Notes: a model not told the origin generated them from the letters alone. Shown: positions 48,917-60,892, counted from the first letter of the stretch. The stretch: 60,892 nt of DNA from Apostichopus parvimensis (GCA_000934455.1 KN882923.1:222777-283668), one strand, 5' to 3'. A program made the numbers and translations.

Positions 48917-50125
48917 CTTGATTGCGCGACAACGGAACCAGCCAAAACGATGGATGTATATTGCATTATTTGAGACAAGATATTACTTAAAGGCAAGTTG
49001 TCAGCCTAAATTGAAACGATGTACAGACACTACTTTAAAGTGTTTTCTTTAAGGAAATATACGCAACGTGTTAAATAATGATATTGTTCTTGTATGATAG
49101 ATTAGAGCTGCTTTAATTTCTGCATCTCATGAATTTGGAAGTTAAAAAGAAGGTAAAAGTTAATTATCAAAGGGAAAATTATTGTCATTTTACAAGCAGA
49201 AGAGCTAAAAAAAAAATATTGCGTTTTACAATATGGAGTAGCTTTCCAATAAAGATCAAAATAAATATGGCTAATTCCATGTACTAAATATGCTAGTTGT
49301 TATGTTATTTTATTAGAATTACCCTTAATAGACGAATGGTTGTCTATTATGATACCAAATGTGATTGTATGAATCCGTAGCAGTTGTTCTCGTTTGTAGG
49401 AAAACAATATTTGGCGTTTGAATAATATATATCTTGTTTTGTATTAAACTGACCTTGTTACAGAAACAAAGTACAGCAGAGCTGATGTAAACGAAATATT
49501 TGTAAATATTAACAAAGCGCGTCGATGAATCAAATCAGGTTAGCATGGCTTCATTAAAGAGCACAATTAACAAAGTTAAAAATATATTACTGGGAAGCAA
49601 CCAGGGGTTTTACATACTGCAACAATACAATACACGTATTCATGTGTGTATGTGTAGGTGCATTGGTTGTTTCGGGGAAGGGGACTTATGTGTATATTAT
49701 TGGCGTGGAGTTTTGTATTACTTCCTTATTTTTATTTTCTTTCTTTATTTTTTTTCCACTCAAGGTGTTTTCCAATTGTTACGCTCTCAAAAGTTTAGGT
49801 TTCTTCCATTCATTGGATAAATTCCACTTGTCTTATATACTTTTTGTACTTTGTGTTAACACAAATAAATAAATGAGAGAAATGAAATCTTACGCACTTT
49901 AATCGTTTTCTTTCAACATAAGTCTGCTCTTACTCCATCTGCTCACAAAAAAATTACTTTTTTATTACTTGTAATGGAATTTTAAAAATAATAATAATGA
50001 AGATGACGATGATGACGACAATGACGACGACGATGATGGCGATAATGAAAACGTTGTTACCCTCATTTCTGTGATTTAGTACTGTACGTTTCTATTCTTA
50101 ATAATAAACTAGCTTGGAAATGAGG
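48917..50125. repeat. Tandem duplication, right copy
   Basis: This is the second copy of 47671-48866. From 49557 it is also the start of the long block shared with 11797-16224, so three paralogous versions of this stretch exist in the window. Short frames such as 49545-49820 differ in length and frame between copies and are not called. Confidence 0.75.
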
Positions 50126-53100
50126 TCGATGCCTTTAATAAGTTTAGTGGCGAAGGCAGATTGATGGGACAGAGGATGGGGAGAGTGACCACCATAGGAA
50201 TTGTTACTTATGAGAAGTCGTTGGCAATATTTAAATGTAGTTAATATGATGGAAATGGTTGCGAAATCTTGAATTGAAGCCCTCTTACCGAAAAAAAACA
50301 TTTCTCAAACGAGAGGGGAATCCCTCCCTAAAACGCCTGTAAGACCAATTTCGTGCCTCTCACCCTCACCCAAATATGAAACAGAAGTTATTGTAGCAAC
50401 GCAACCATGTATTGACATCAAATTAGGGGGATCCCTACGCCAAAGGCAAACACAATATTTCAAAAAATTACAGTAAATAAATATATAACACGTACAAAAG
50501 GTCCAAGCACTCTCCATTTTCACAATATTTTTTACAGGGATTTCTGTTTGGACGCTCATAGATGATGAGTTACGTATTCTGGAACTTTGTTTTCATAGAT
50601 AATTTCCAGAAGTTTATTGTGTGGTTTGTGATTCAGTTTGCAAGTTTGGCTTGTTATGTTTGTGGTGTGATGGAGTTATTGTATCTCATCTGTTTACGCT
50701 TTAGGCAATGATGAGCCTTGCTATGAGTACGGAACAGAAATGTGTAATGTTAATTCAGGGATCGAGCTGTCAGTGCCTACCTGGATTATGGATTTATCCT
50801 TTGTTACATTGACTTCGTCTTGTGTGTGTTGTATGTATTTGGCCTGTGGTACATGTTCATGTCTCAGACTCTTGGTAACAGTCCAATATATAATTATAAG
50901 GGAATGTCATTGTGTCCTCTTTGCTAAAACTGATTCAGTAGACCGTCAGCTTCCCTGGTACATGTGGAATCAAAATGTGACGATCGGGTAAACTGGTTAA
51001 GAGCTCGGGCGTCAAGCATAGTGGGACAGAGGACACGCCCCCAACTTGTTCCTCCACATACCCAGTTTTATTGACTGAATCGTATAGGCGCTAGGCCAAG
51101 CAGGCTCAAAATTTATCGCATAAAGGAAACTCAAGCATTGTGCTATGAGATTAGTAGTTATTCACGTGTTATTCTCATCTACTCACCCCCCTTCCTGATG
51201 AAAATTACGGATTTCATTTATAGCGTAAATTAAATGAGGAACTGCGCCCATACACCACTGAGGCTATCTGCTAAGACAGCAGATAATGAAAGCCCGTAGC
51301 ATTCGCTAATCTCCTCTTCATACTCTAGTGGTGCCTCGCAAGCAAAGACGTGACTTGAGAATGTGAATGATTACAGTGGTATGTGTATGGGTACGCGTGC
51401 GCTGTCTGTAGGTTAAACCGCAAAAGGTGACATAATGAGGGATGTTTTTGCTTTGCGATCGGTGTCGTGACGGAGCTGGGAGCAGATATGATTTCGGTAT
51501 CGAGTGTGAAGACGTTAAGTAACTTTCATAGTAATTTACAGATGCAACGCCATTAGCCTAGTAAATTTAGGGTAACATGAGACTAGCAAGTTGAAAATAG
51601 CCCAAATAAGAGGTATGTACAGTTTGTCACTGTCTTCAGAGAGATTTCAGCTGAGGCTAGCTTTGCTCCAGCCGTAAGAAATATGTTAAGTGGCGTTAGT
51701 CCCTTAATCTTTGACCAGCTCCACAGAAGCAGAGAGGATTTTCAGCATCCTTGAACGTATGAAGACATGGCGTCGAAGCGCCAGGAGTCAAGTCATGCTA
51801 AACAATTTTATGGTTTGTCACATTCATCGTGAGCTTCTGGCACATATAAACATCAAATAAATTGCACAGAGATTCATCAGTAACTCCAGATGCTGAGATT
51901 TTGGAAGATTCAAGTTAGAAGAGATAGCGTGAATGTGTTCATATAACCATTATGGCATTTTATGACAATGTACTTATAATACTATGTGTGTGTGCAAATG
52001 TTGTTGACATCTGAATAACAAGACGATTTCATTGTTATGTGCAAAGTTTAAGAATGGTTCCGATCTTTGTTTCCGTTTCAATTGTTTTAATCATGATAAA
52101 GGCCCTGGGTTACACCCGGGCGTTAAATAGTTAAGTCTTTCTTTAATTAATATTAATCACTTGTTTGGTGTGAGTCCGTCCCTGGGTCCCGCCGACCCTT
52201 AAGCAGGTCCAGGACTCAGTCCAATAAAGGTTTTGCGTCAAGGCGATCGTGATGTCCGCTACACTCACACTCCGTCAATGTTATCCTTGGTGAGTCATTT
52301 ATGTCCTCCCTACCCCACGTTTTCAATTGGGATTGACGTCTCTCAAATTGCAGTTTACTGTTTGCGTGTTTATCATTCAGAACAAAAGGGGTAACATTGT
52401 TGCTCATATTAAAAGAACATTACTTGTCCTAAATAAATCGCAGATTAATATCTTAAATACATCGGTTCTTACATTATAGTCCTTACACAATGGAAATGGA
52501 AGCAGACCGTCGGTCTGGAAGAATGTCCAGAACGTATGAGCATAAGTGACGTTTTAATATATATTAACTGAATTATTCACAAAAATACTTTTGTTATTTC
52601 TCACTTTCCTTTAAAAGTTAAAAAAGGGTCCACTGGAAGAGAGGTGTTGGAAACAGCTTTCCTCCTTTTCAATTGATTGAACTGCAAATCCAATTTATTT
52701 TTAATCAATTTCGTTAAAAAAAAAGGTCGTTTCAATGCTATGTTCATCTTATGATGAATTATCTTCATAAGGAGAATTCGAATTTCGTATTTTAGAAATT
52801 ATGATTATAAAACATTCTCTTAGTTTACGTTTGTATTCAGAAAAGTTTCATCTACATAAAAGTCACACTTTGCTCATCAATGTCAAGTACAATCGATCAG
52901 CGATCGCCTCTAGGGTTATCCAGTAAGATAACGGTCAATTTGATAAAACAATATACTTCTAATTTGTGAGATTTTAAAAATTTTCAAGAAGGTTCGCTCT
53001 ACAAATTAACCTACCTAGATAGCAAATTATTCAAAAGTCAAGCAGATCTTAAGTAATTTACCATGAGAAAGGATGTTAAACAGTTATTATTTTCAAAACA

Positions 53101-53340
53101 AATTGATATCCACAAGACTACTTAAAAGCTCTTGGTTTTTTTTTGTTTTTTGCCAACAACAGTTAATAAGCCGAAGTTTCCTGTCTAAACTATCCATTTT
53201 AGCACCCTGAGACATATCTATTTGGTATACGTTATGATTCTTTATTTTCAGAAATGTAAAATCAATTTCGATTGCAATAATAAAAATGATCTTTGGTCAC
53301 TGCAGAAGCCAGGCAGATCTCACCACTGATAATATAGCTA
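49557..53340. repeat. Segmental duplication block, copy 2
   Basis: It is collinear with 11797-16224 and lacks the 615-bp MITE, passing through the empty site near 53185. Paralogous landmarks include AGCTCGGG (51001), CTGCTAAGACAGCAG (about 51268) and GGAAGAATGTCCAGAACGTA (about 52517). No conserved reading frame is present across both copies, so the block seems non-coding. Confidence 0.75.
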
Positions 53341-54780
53341 ATTATACTCCACAAACTTGATCAACCGATTCAAACACAGATAACAGTAACTTCTGTGATT
53401 CTTAAAGTTTTGTACCACAGTAAAAACTGGATCGTGCTGATAAATCGGTTGCATCGGTAATATGTGCTATTGTGATTACAGTAAGAACTGATGATATGTG
53501 TAATCTCAACAAATTCATGAAACTGGATTTGTTGGGATTACACAACGAGTACAAGTAAGAGTTCAATTTTTCTGGCTATTTAAGTAGCATGACATCGACA
53601 CTATTATGAGTACAGACGAGATCAAGAACGAACACAGACTATATGTCTGTACATCACACTGTCACTTTCAATATATTCCGTTACCCTCGCACTATCGATG
53701 CGAACATGTGATGTCTTTGTTATTTTTTGGAAGCTAACTTCCTCATACGCAAAAAAAAGTATATCGGGTTTTTCCAACCAGTACGGATGCCGCTATTTAT
53801 TTCTTAATGTTAATATTTCAACAAATATTAAGGTAAAAACCATACCTTTAAATAATATTGCATTACGTTTCGGGTTTTTCTAACCAGTACGGATGCCGCT
53901 ATTTATTTCCTAATGTTAATATTTCAACAAATATTAAGGTAAAAACCAGACCTTTAAATAATATTGAATGACGTTTCAAGCCATTTGTCCTGCGATAAGG
54001 TTTTTAAGTTTACCCATTACCAGAAATTGTTTATTAAGAGTAAATAAGGGGATACTAGCTTTCTATCTTCAGAGAATGGCATTTACAATGCTCAGTATAT
54101 TCATTCGTGAGAAAAGTCCAACTAATCAATAACATCGGCTGTTCTTTAAAAAAAATATTAATCCAGTTTAAATGTGCAGTTCAGAATTGGTGAAAAAACA
54201 AGGCGATGTTAAACTTAATAGACCTCCAGGATAGCATGGCCTATTTCTAGTGAAGCCAGAAAGATTTTCGGAAAGGAGGTAAGGAAGAGTATTATAAATC
54301 TAAGCGAGAGCTAAGCTTAGTGTAACTGTTATATCAATGCATGGTATTGTGAATTACTTCATGCTGTTATGTTTAGTCTACACGGTTATCGTTAGTTAGT
54401 GATTGATAATAGATATTTGCACTGAAATATTGGATGAGCTTACACAGTTTAGTAAGCAAGATATCACCCGCAAACAATATGACATATGCTTGTATTTCCG
54501 TACTGGAAAATCTAATTTAGAATTTTCAAATATACACTCTAAAATACAATGTAACATGAATGTTCTATGGAAGAGTTTTGTTAAATCTCAATGACCACTT
54601 TGAACATGTGCGTTATTTGCAGGAGAACAATGTATTATCATTCAATATCACATTTGGCGTAAAACAGTAATGTTCGGTTGGGTGATAGTCAAATCAGGAA
54701 AATTTGGTTTATCTACAGCAGGATATGTCGACAGAAAGAAATGTGTGATATGAAAGTGAATGAATAAGTTTTATAATGTT
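53341..54780 (+). repeat. Dispersed ~2-kb repeat family, copy h (3' end abuts TRIM upstream region)
   Basis: It opens with the single fold-back arm shared with 16550-16700, then the family landmarks (first block, donor near 54280). About 200 bp before the second block are deleted near 54605. The second block runs into GYVDRKKCVI and a stop near 54750, as in copy c. It continues into sequence shared with the TRIM gene 1 upstream region. Confidence 0.65.
53765..53976. repeat. 106-bp tandem duplication inside copy h
   Basis: The unit starting CGGGTTTTTC occurs at 53765 and again at 53871, with only a few differences. Other family copies have one unit, so this is a recent local duplication. Confidence 0.85.
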
Positions 54781-55229
54781 ATGATGACATATTAATGCAT
54801 CTTGAATATTATAAATATGTCAACACAACAGTTTTACAACAGTTTACAACAAATTTGGAATGTGATAGCATCAGTCTCATGAAAATTTGTCTACCGATCA
54901 GGGGCCCAGCCAGGGGCGAGGGGGGGAGGGTCGGTCACCCCTCCTCAAATGAGAGAAAAGAAGAGAGAGAAGGAGATAAAGAGGGATGTAGAGAAAGGTG
55001 TAAAGAGAGATAGAAATGAGGACCATGGGCGGGGAGAATTTGAAAACAACGTAGAAAGATCTCACACAGAGTTTCAGAAATGTGGACATTGGAATATCTC
55101 ATTCACATTCATGACTTAAACTGAATTTCATAGTCAGGTAAATCTAAGACTTTTGTTCCTCACACTTTTAAAAAGCTATCTACGCCGGTATCCTACTTAG
55201 AGTCACCCTATCGAAAATGAACCCAAGTT
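54781..55229. other. Copy-specific insertion upstream of TRIM gene 2
   Basis: About 450 bp that interrupt the alignment with the TRIM gene 1 upstream region (5730-5740). It has a G-rich patch and a purine-rich GAGA-type stretch (54890-55020). No inverted ends or genes are recognised. Confidence 0.4.
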
Positions 55230-57809
55230 ACCAACTTGGCTACCTATATACAGGGGCAATAATATATTACAATTTTCTAGCCTTTATTTAATCGGTTTGG
55301 CTGTTAAATTTTCTGAATTTTTCTGGGTTATAGAAAGGTTGTTGCAACCCTACTATAGGCTGTAAACTAAGTACAACTTCAAATTGGTATCACACCGGAA
55401 AGAAAGACTAATCCGGTATTCACGTGTCTCTAATCATATTAAACATCTACCAAGTGACTATCACCTGTCACTGTTTTAACGTTAGAGGAATGTAAACGTA
55501 CCTGGCCTGGTTAGATACGCCACTTAAACTCTTTGGAGTTACTCCATCTGAACCGATCGCAAGTTATGTATATTTTTTGTTGGGTGACCGCATCATACCG
55601 GTCATAGTTTACTAGTAACGGTGTAATTGCTCAGGCTTTCAGTATTAAATAATTAATTTTGAACATCACTTACGAATCAGGCTGCAATATCATCATTAAT
55701 ATGAAGAAGCACAATGTAAGTGATTAGTCGGTGTTTCACTTATAATAAAGTAAGATTAATCTTTAGTCCCCGGTCTCAACCAATTGTTTAGGTTCTCCTT
55801 CTCATTTCGTTTTTACACCAAGAAATTGTATTGCAATTAAGGCAACTAACATATATTATTCGCGGGACTTTGTGGTACCTAAAGGGTTCCGTATGAATCA
55901 CGTGGTGATTAATATTAACTGTACACGCCTTGTGAACAAACACAGCATGCATGATGATGTAGCTGATGATAATTGTAGTAATATACGTACCAAACTTTCA
56001 ATGCAGTGATACACACAAGCTGTAACTACAGATTAATCAACTTGTAAGTCTCAATCAATTGACAATGTAACGTCTTCGGTGGTGCGTGAGAAAGGTAATA
56101 ATATTTTTAATATCTTTATGACAGAAATTTATAATTTAATTTCTTTACGACTTAAATTTACACCATACGCTATACTGCTTATGCATTTCAGCCTATCTCA
56201 GTAATGGAGTTGTATACCAGCATGAAGTATCATAGACGTAACGCAAGTTCATATCCGTAGTCAATATTTTATTGTGCGTGTAGGAGCATTCGCAAGGGAG
56301 TTGATAGGGACGTAAAAGAAGGTTTCATGCAGTCTACTTGGTTGCAGAATTGAGAAACACTCTCTAGAAAATCTTATTCCAATCAATGCTATAGCGTTCG
56401 ATTAGGGGCAGGTATCATATCTTAGTTAGAAAATCAGGAAGAGGCCAAGGAACAGGTGGGGTTCGGCAAGATAATGCTTTCGAACTGAAGATGCCCTTCG
56501 CAATATTCTGAAAAGACGGATGTATTCCTCCACATTAACAAACGGAGTTTTCACGAACCAAATGATCTTGTCGAAATGTTCATATGTTGCCAAAACGTTA
56601 AAAAAGTAAATATCAATATCTTAATATTATGCTTTCACGGTTTCATATGAGCATTGTATATATGACATGCAATGTCAGTATTTAGATAAAATGGTGATAT
56701 TTCGAGAGAGATAGCTAGACAACATTTTGTCATTAAAGGTAAACAGATCCATTTTCCCCATAGGCTGGTACCATGATCAGAAATGTCACGGTAGGCCTGA
56801 TTCGTCTTCTTACGTTTCAAAGCATTACAAAGAAGACAAAACATACCTTGAATTGCTGCAGGCCCAAGTGAACTGCACACTACGATAATAGTATTGTATT
56901 CCCGCACCCAGTCAGGAATACCCTCCCATATATGTGATAGTATTATAAAGTGGCCAAACTATTTTAAGGTTTTAATTGCTAAGCATCCTCCAATACCCTT
57001 TTCTACAACATAATACCTCAATGGTTCTTTATGAGTTCTTGGAAGAGGATAGGCTATCATGTTAAAGACATCACTTTGAAATTCCTTAAATGCATAGTAA
57101 CACATATCAAGTGTTAGAGGGAGTGTGATATGGGAGAAGAGGGAAGGAATTCAGGTGTTAAAACAATTGCATGTACTCCGCCTGGGCTCGGACTTATCCA
57201 GGACTCCGAACTCGGATTTGGATCTGTTGTACTCGGCTTGATCTCTGGCAATTACAGCCTTGTCTAGCAAGCAGTGACATCGATAATCTAGTTTTCGGTT
57301 AGGCATTTCTAGAATGAACGTTTTGAGACATTGTGCACTTAGTAAAAAAATAGTTTATATTTAGTGTAGAATGATAATTGTGTGCATTAAGTTTGAATCC
57401 ATAAAAGACGGTAACACCATTGATGTTGCAACTTTGATCACATAAGTAATTAGTAATTAATAATATGATTAGATATCAAAGTTACCGTGTCTTCTCGCGA
57501 TATCCCCGTTATCAGTTTGTGTTTACTCCTATTAATAGAACAAACAACAGCAGAGCGGTTGTCTTATCTGTACGGATGCCTTTACGTTTTTTTTTTCTGT
57601 AATATACACTTCAGCTAATTACTAAACGTAGTAAGAGGGAACACGCAGTCAATGGAAATATCACTCAATTCACCATTTGTTTATTATGCTGCTTTTGATT
57701 GCCTTATTGAATATGATTACGTAATAGTACTTTCAAGGTACTGAAAAGCTGTCTTTGCTTTTCTGTTTTGTCACGAAATGTCTATTATATTTAATAATCT
57801 TCGTTACAG

Positions 57810-57899
57810 GCACTTACAGTGCTGTACTTTATAACATATCATCTACCGAGTTAGGATTATTCCTTCACAACTTTGAAAGAAGAATCGTCTGATACATTG
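57810..57899 (+). other. Possible non-coding exon
   Basis: A 90-bp segment is bounded by CTTCGTTACAG and ATTG|GTAAGTAC. All three frames contain stops, so it could only be untranslated. It could be a 5'-UTR exon of TRIM gene 2, spliced to the acceptor at 60357-60358, or chance. Confidence 0.2.
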
Positions 57900-59037
57900 G
57901 TAAGTACATGAATTCTTGTCTGAACATTTGAAACTTTGTTTGATGTCCTACTTCTCAAATAGTTTACTTTGAGGCCAACGTTGCGATCTCCTTAGACAAG
58001 CCTTGGATAATATATATAGAGTTGATCTCATTACACAGTGAAAACTGTTGCTTTCTTCTAATATAACGATAAATCCCAGCTGAAAACCAGGAAATACTGA
58101 ATGAACCAGATAAGCAATTACCTCGTCTTTATCTTAAATACCAAAACACAAAAATATAATGTTATGTTTTCTAATATTCCTGTTTATAACGTGCTTGCTC
58201 CTTTATATATTAGTCACCACACGAAAATCGGGTCAAATCACGAATCAATATAATAGTGACATCCAATAAAGTAAGGACGCACTTATGTTTCAGTTGTTAC
58301 TTTAAAATTAGCAATTGTCTTTAACAATGACAAATAGACAGAGGATAATTCCGGGATACCTACTATAGGTAATATTCTCGTTGTCCTTATCATCCTCGAC
58401 TAACTAAGCGATCAATGTAACGGTATTATTTAAGTACAGCTTTAAAGGGCTTTCTGTGTAGATTTTCCCTTCTTTTTGTTTTACTGGAGACAGGGACTTG
58501 ACCGGTGACTTCAGTAACACACATCGCAAGACCGATGTAAGAAAAGTTAGTATTCATTTAATAACAACGAAACAGTTAATTTTGAACTTAAATATTCACA
58601 TCGCGCTGTTATCCAACTTGTGGAATTTGCTATGTGGAGTTGATATACCAGCATTAATCTTTAATGTTCGCTCTGTCTAGTATGATAATTTCAAGTTTCT
58701 CTTCCCTCCAAACAAACAATACAAAGAGTCAATTTTCCCTCAGTCTGTAGTATATAATGTAACATTTCTATGGCAACAAATTGATCGGCAACACTTTGAA
58801 GACGTAGCCCTAGTTGGATCCTTCCTAACCACAGCATATCAGCGATGAAGTTAATGTAAACGCTCCCAATGTTTAACACAGCGCCGAAGATTCATGAACT
58901 TACATAACTTCCATTACATACATAAAGCCAAAGGTTGGAAAGTTTACATCATCATATCGATGTGCTAACCATTAAAAGTTATGTGACGTGTATGGTTGGC
59001 ACAGTGGACAAAATTTGGAAAATTTATGCCGACATAT

Positions 59038-59125
59038 ATTCGATGTAATGCTCACATAAATTCGATTTAATGCTCACATAAATTCGATTTTATGCAGACA
59101 TAAATTCCATTTAATGCAGACATTT
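59038..59125. repeat. 22-bp tandem repeat, four units
   Basis: Four consecutive 22-bp units (ATTCGATTTAATGCTCACAT-type) start at 59038, 59060, 59082 and 59104. A partial unit precedes them, and diverged versions occur near 59170-59210. Confidence 0.85.
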
Positions 59126-59274
59126 ATTCTGAGCCAATCAGGAGGCAGTTTAATATTTCTACAGAAAACGGATTTAATGTGGGCATAAATTCGAATTCAT
59201 ACACACATATATTCCAATCATATTATATGTTTGTGGTATAGAAGTACGGTGGAGCATGTTTCATGATCCTCCGT

Positions 59275-60368
59275 GGTTGGTAAGGTTTGTTACTGTGCAG
59301 CATGCATACATATAACAATGTAGAAATCAGTACATGTGTGCGCCAGTCCATGCATTTATTTTTCGTTGAAACTGTTTAAGCTTATTGCATACGCATGACG
59401 ATCAAAACTATTTTATGTACTACATATATGAAAGAGTAGGATATTATTATTCAGTTTTGTGGTAAAGTGCCCCGTGATAGGCCACCTAATATGAATAATG
59501 CCTTACCAATGAACGTTCAGAACTTAAAGGTCGAATAAAGCGTAAGGTTACTTTTGTAATGAACTCAATGCAAAACAAATTGAATCGAAATGCGACCACC
59601 ATACGTTTAGGTAATGATCTCATTACATAGTTACGATTGGCGACTGAGGTCAAAACTCAAATGCTAAAAGGACAAATGCTGTCTGTTCAATGCGGAGTTC
59701 ATAAATGAGAGGTGTGAATGTTTAATATTGTTAATTATCGTATACGTAAATAATGTATGAATGTTCCATCTATTGGCCTCTTGTTTAAAACATTTTCTTG
59801 GTTCCACAATAAATCGGAAACTTTACTCGTAAACAAAGTCATAAGTCAAAAGAATTAGTATGAATTAATTAGTATAAATTACAGAGCAAGTAAAGAGAAA
59901 GACATGGAAGCATGATCTATCTGGATAATTAGAACTTATTGGACTTATTTCATTCATTGGGCAATACTTTGCTGTGTCGTACACGGATAACGTATTTTAT
60001 TCATTTTTCATGCACTTCTACAAAGACACTGTTTTATAATAATCGCAGTGTGACATAGCATTACTGCGCAAAGATTGTATAAATATCGAGTAAACAGGAG
60101 AGAAATCTATAATGCTGAGAATTAGACAAACTTATTTTCCTAATCCAAGACTTCTTTATTACTTAAAGGTCACTGGCAGGTGTTGTTTCTTGTAAATGTC
60201 AAATTGGCGACAAAACTTCAGATTTAACTACTAGCTGCGATGTAGTTTGAATAAATTTGCTCTCAGGTCCTACTTTCTTTCATATTATTAACATCCAAGG
60301 GGTGTTAGTCGTTAAGAGATGCCTCCATAAATCATGTATATTTCTATATATTGTCTAGGTAGCACATC
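59275..60368 (+). promoter_or_regulatory. 5' flank of TRIM gene 2, paralogous to TRIM gene 1 flank
   Basis: It aligns with 6045-7206 across almost its whole length. There is a ~45-bp absence near 60095 and a ~21-bp insertion near 60247 relative to gene 1. The last 200 bp are very similar, including the AG of TTGTCTAG at 60357-60358. The core promoter and UTR of both genes therefore derive from one duplication. Confidence 0.5.
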
Positions 60369-60892
60369 ATGGAGGAACAGCTCGTGAAATCCGTAACAGA
60401 CGAACTTAACTGTAGTATATGTATGAACCGTTTTCGTGTACCGAAGATGTTGGACTGCATACATACCTTCTGTGAAAGATGCTTGGAGGGTTACGTGGAG
60501 AATTTAAATGGGAAAGAGCTTACTTGCCCAATGTGCAGAAAAATGTGCCCACTGCCAGCTGGAGTTAAAGGTCTGCAGACGAACATATACTTGGTAAACA
60601 TGTGTGACAAAATAGACTTGTATGAGAAGCTAAAATCATCAAAACTTGCTTCAAAATTGTGTGAAAGTTGTAAAAAGAATACAACGGTGACGGCCTTTTG
60701 TATTGATTGTAAGTACGCTATTTGCAGGAGTTGTGAGGAACATCACTCTCTATTTCCAGCCCTTCAATCCCATGAGATTGAAAGACTTGATAATTTTGAC
60801 GAAAAGAAACTGCAGATAGTCCAAAAGAGTGTGATGGTTCCATCTTGTGATCTTCACGTTCCCGAGAAACTGCGCTTCTACTGTAAGACGTG
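60369..60892 (+). CDS. TRIM-family E3 ubiquitin ligase, paralogue of gene 1 (5' part only)
   Basis: Open from ATG 60369 to the window end (174 codons plus 2 bases), with no stop. All eight RING cysteines/histidines, all of B-box 1 and the start of B-box 2 (C160, H163, C172) are kept at the same positions as in the gene at 7207. By hand count, 23 of 524 bases differ: 12 codons change the residue (S37R, K44E, K45N, I51L, K57R, T59M, N83D, N85Y, T136E, T142N, R146K, T159S) and 10 codons change silently. Half of the replacements fall between residues 37 and 59 of the RING. The gene appears intact as far as visible. The coiled coil and C-terminal domain lie beyond the window. Confidence 0.92.
   Translation, partial: MEEQLVKSVTDELNCSICMNRFRVPKMLDCIHTFCERCLEGYVENLNGKELTCPMCRKMCPLPAGVKGLQTNIYLVNMCDKIDLYEKLKSSKLASKLCESCKKNTTVTAFCIDCKYAICRSCEEHHSLFPALQSHEIERLDNFDEKKLQIVQKSVMVPSCDLHVPEKLRFYCKT

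Larger units (their letters stand above)
55403..59274. other. 3.9-kb region present only upstream of TRIM gene 2
   Basis: The TRIM gene 1 flank has only about 140 bp at this position (5905-6045). No recognisable gene occurs here. Short frames at 56635-56907 (minus) and 58498-58680 (plus) have no familiar domain. A 90-bp exon-like segment (57810-57899) and a 22-bp tandem repeat (59038-59125) lie within it. It is either an insertion in this copy or a deletion in the other. Confidence 0.45.

Noticed and set aside
56635-56907. 90-codon minus-strand frame upstream of TRIM gene 2
   Set aside because: No recognisable domain or paralogous copy; left as unassigned.
1-60892. CRISPR arrays, bacterial operons, ribosome binding sites
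   Set aside because: The window is metazoan: spliced genes, LINEs, MITEs and minisatellites. The tandem repeats lack the repeat-spacer pattern of CRISPR arrays.
1-60892. tRNA, rRNA or other structured RNA genes
   Set aside because: I saw no convincing tRNA or rRNA sequence by eye. A covariance-model scan would be needed to exclude short RNAs.

Overview
This is an A+T-rich metazoan window with three assembly gaps (16225-16534, 35795-36194, 48867-48916). It has few genes and many repeats. Large intron-poor TRIM genes, a giant VLIG/GVIN-type GTPase, CR1-like retroelement debris and abundant short repeats suggest a marine invertebrate deuterostome. An echinoderm such as a sea cucumber is my best guess, from general knowledge rather than any sequence search.

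Three protein-coding loci are supported, all on the + strand. (1) A complete intronless TRIM E3 ligase CDS lies at 7207-9321 (RING, two B-boxes, coiled coil, unassigned C-terminal domain). (2) A giant GTPase gene related to vertebrate very large inducible GTPase/URGCP has a last exon at 40544-46425. I assemble it with two small upstream exons (34289-34352 and 34726-35001) into a 2073-residue protein with an N-terminal death-fold (DED-like) module. Both introns are phase 1 and the joined CDS is 6222 nt, divisible by three. (3) A second TRIM gene begins at 60369 and runs off the window end. It is a recent paralogue of the first.

The rest is repetitive or unassigned. At least eight decayed copies of a roughly 2-kb repeat family lie near 0.3-5.7, 16.5-20.9, 28.3-32.6 and 53.3-54.8 kb. 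They carry conserved, splice-bounded ORF fragments I do not recognise. A block at 11.8-18 kb is duplicated at 49.6-54.8 kb, and half of it is also tandemly duplicated at 47.7-50.1 kb. The TRIM upstream regions are duplicated too, so the locus looks like a TRIM tandem array broken up by the GTPase gene and by mobile elements. Mobile elements with visible ends include a 6.7-kb TIR element inside an 8-bp minisatellite, a 615-bp TTAA-flanked MITE that is absent from the paralogous block, and a 299-bp fold-back element with 8-bp flanking repeats. There is also a broken CR1-like LINE (minus strand, 29.2-30.7 kb) and a LINE ORF1-like relic (32.65-32.96 kb). Relics of a second VLIG copy lie just downstream of the GTPase gene.

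TRIM ligases, death-fold adaptors and VLIG GTPases all belong to innate-immune repertoires in animals, so I read this as part of an innate-immunity gene cluster. That functional reading is inference. All alignments and motif positions were read by eye.
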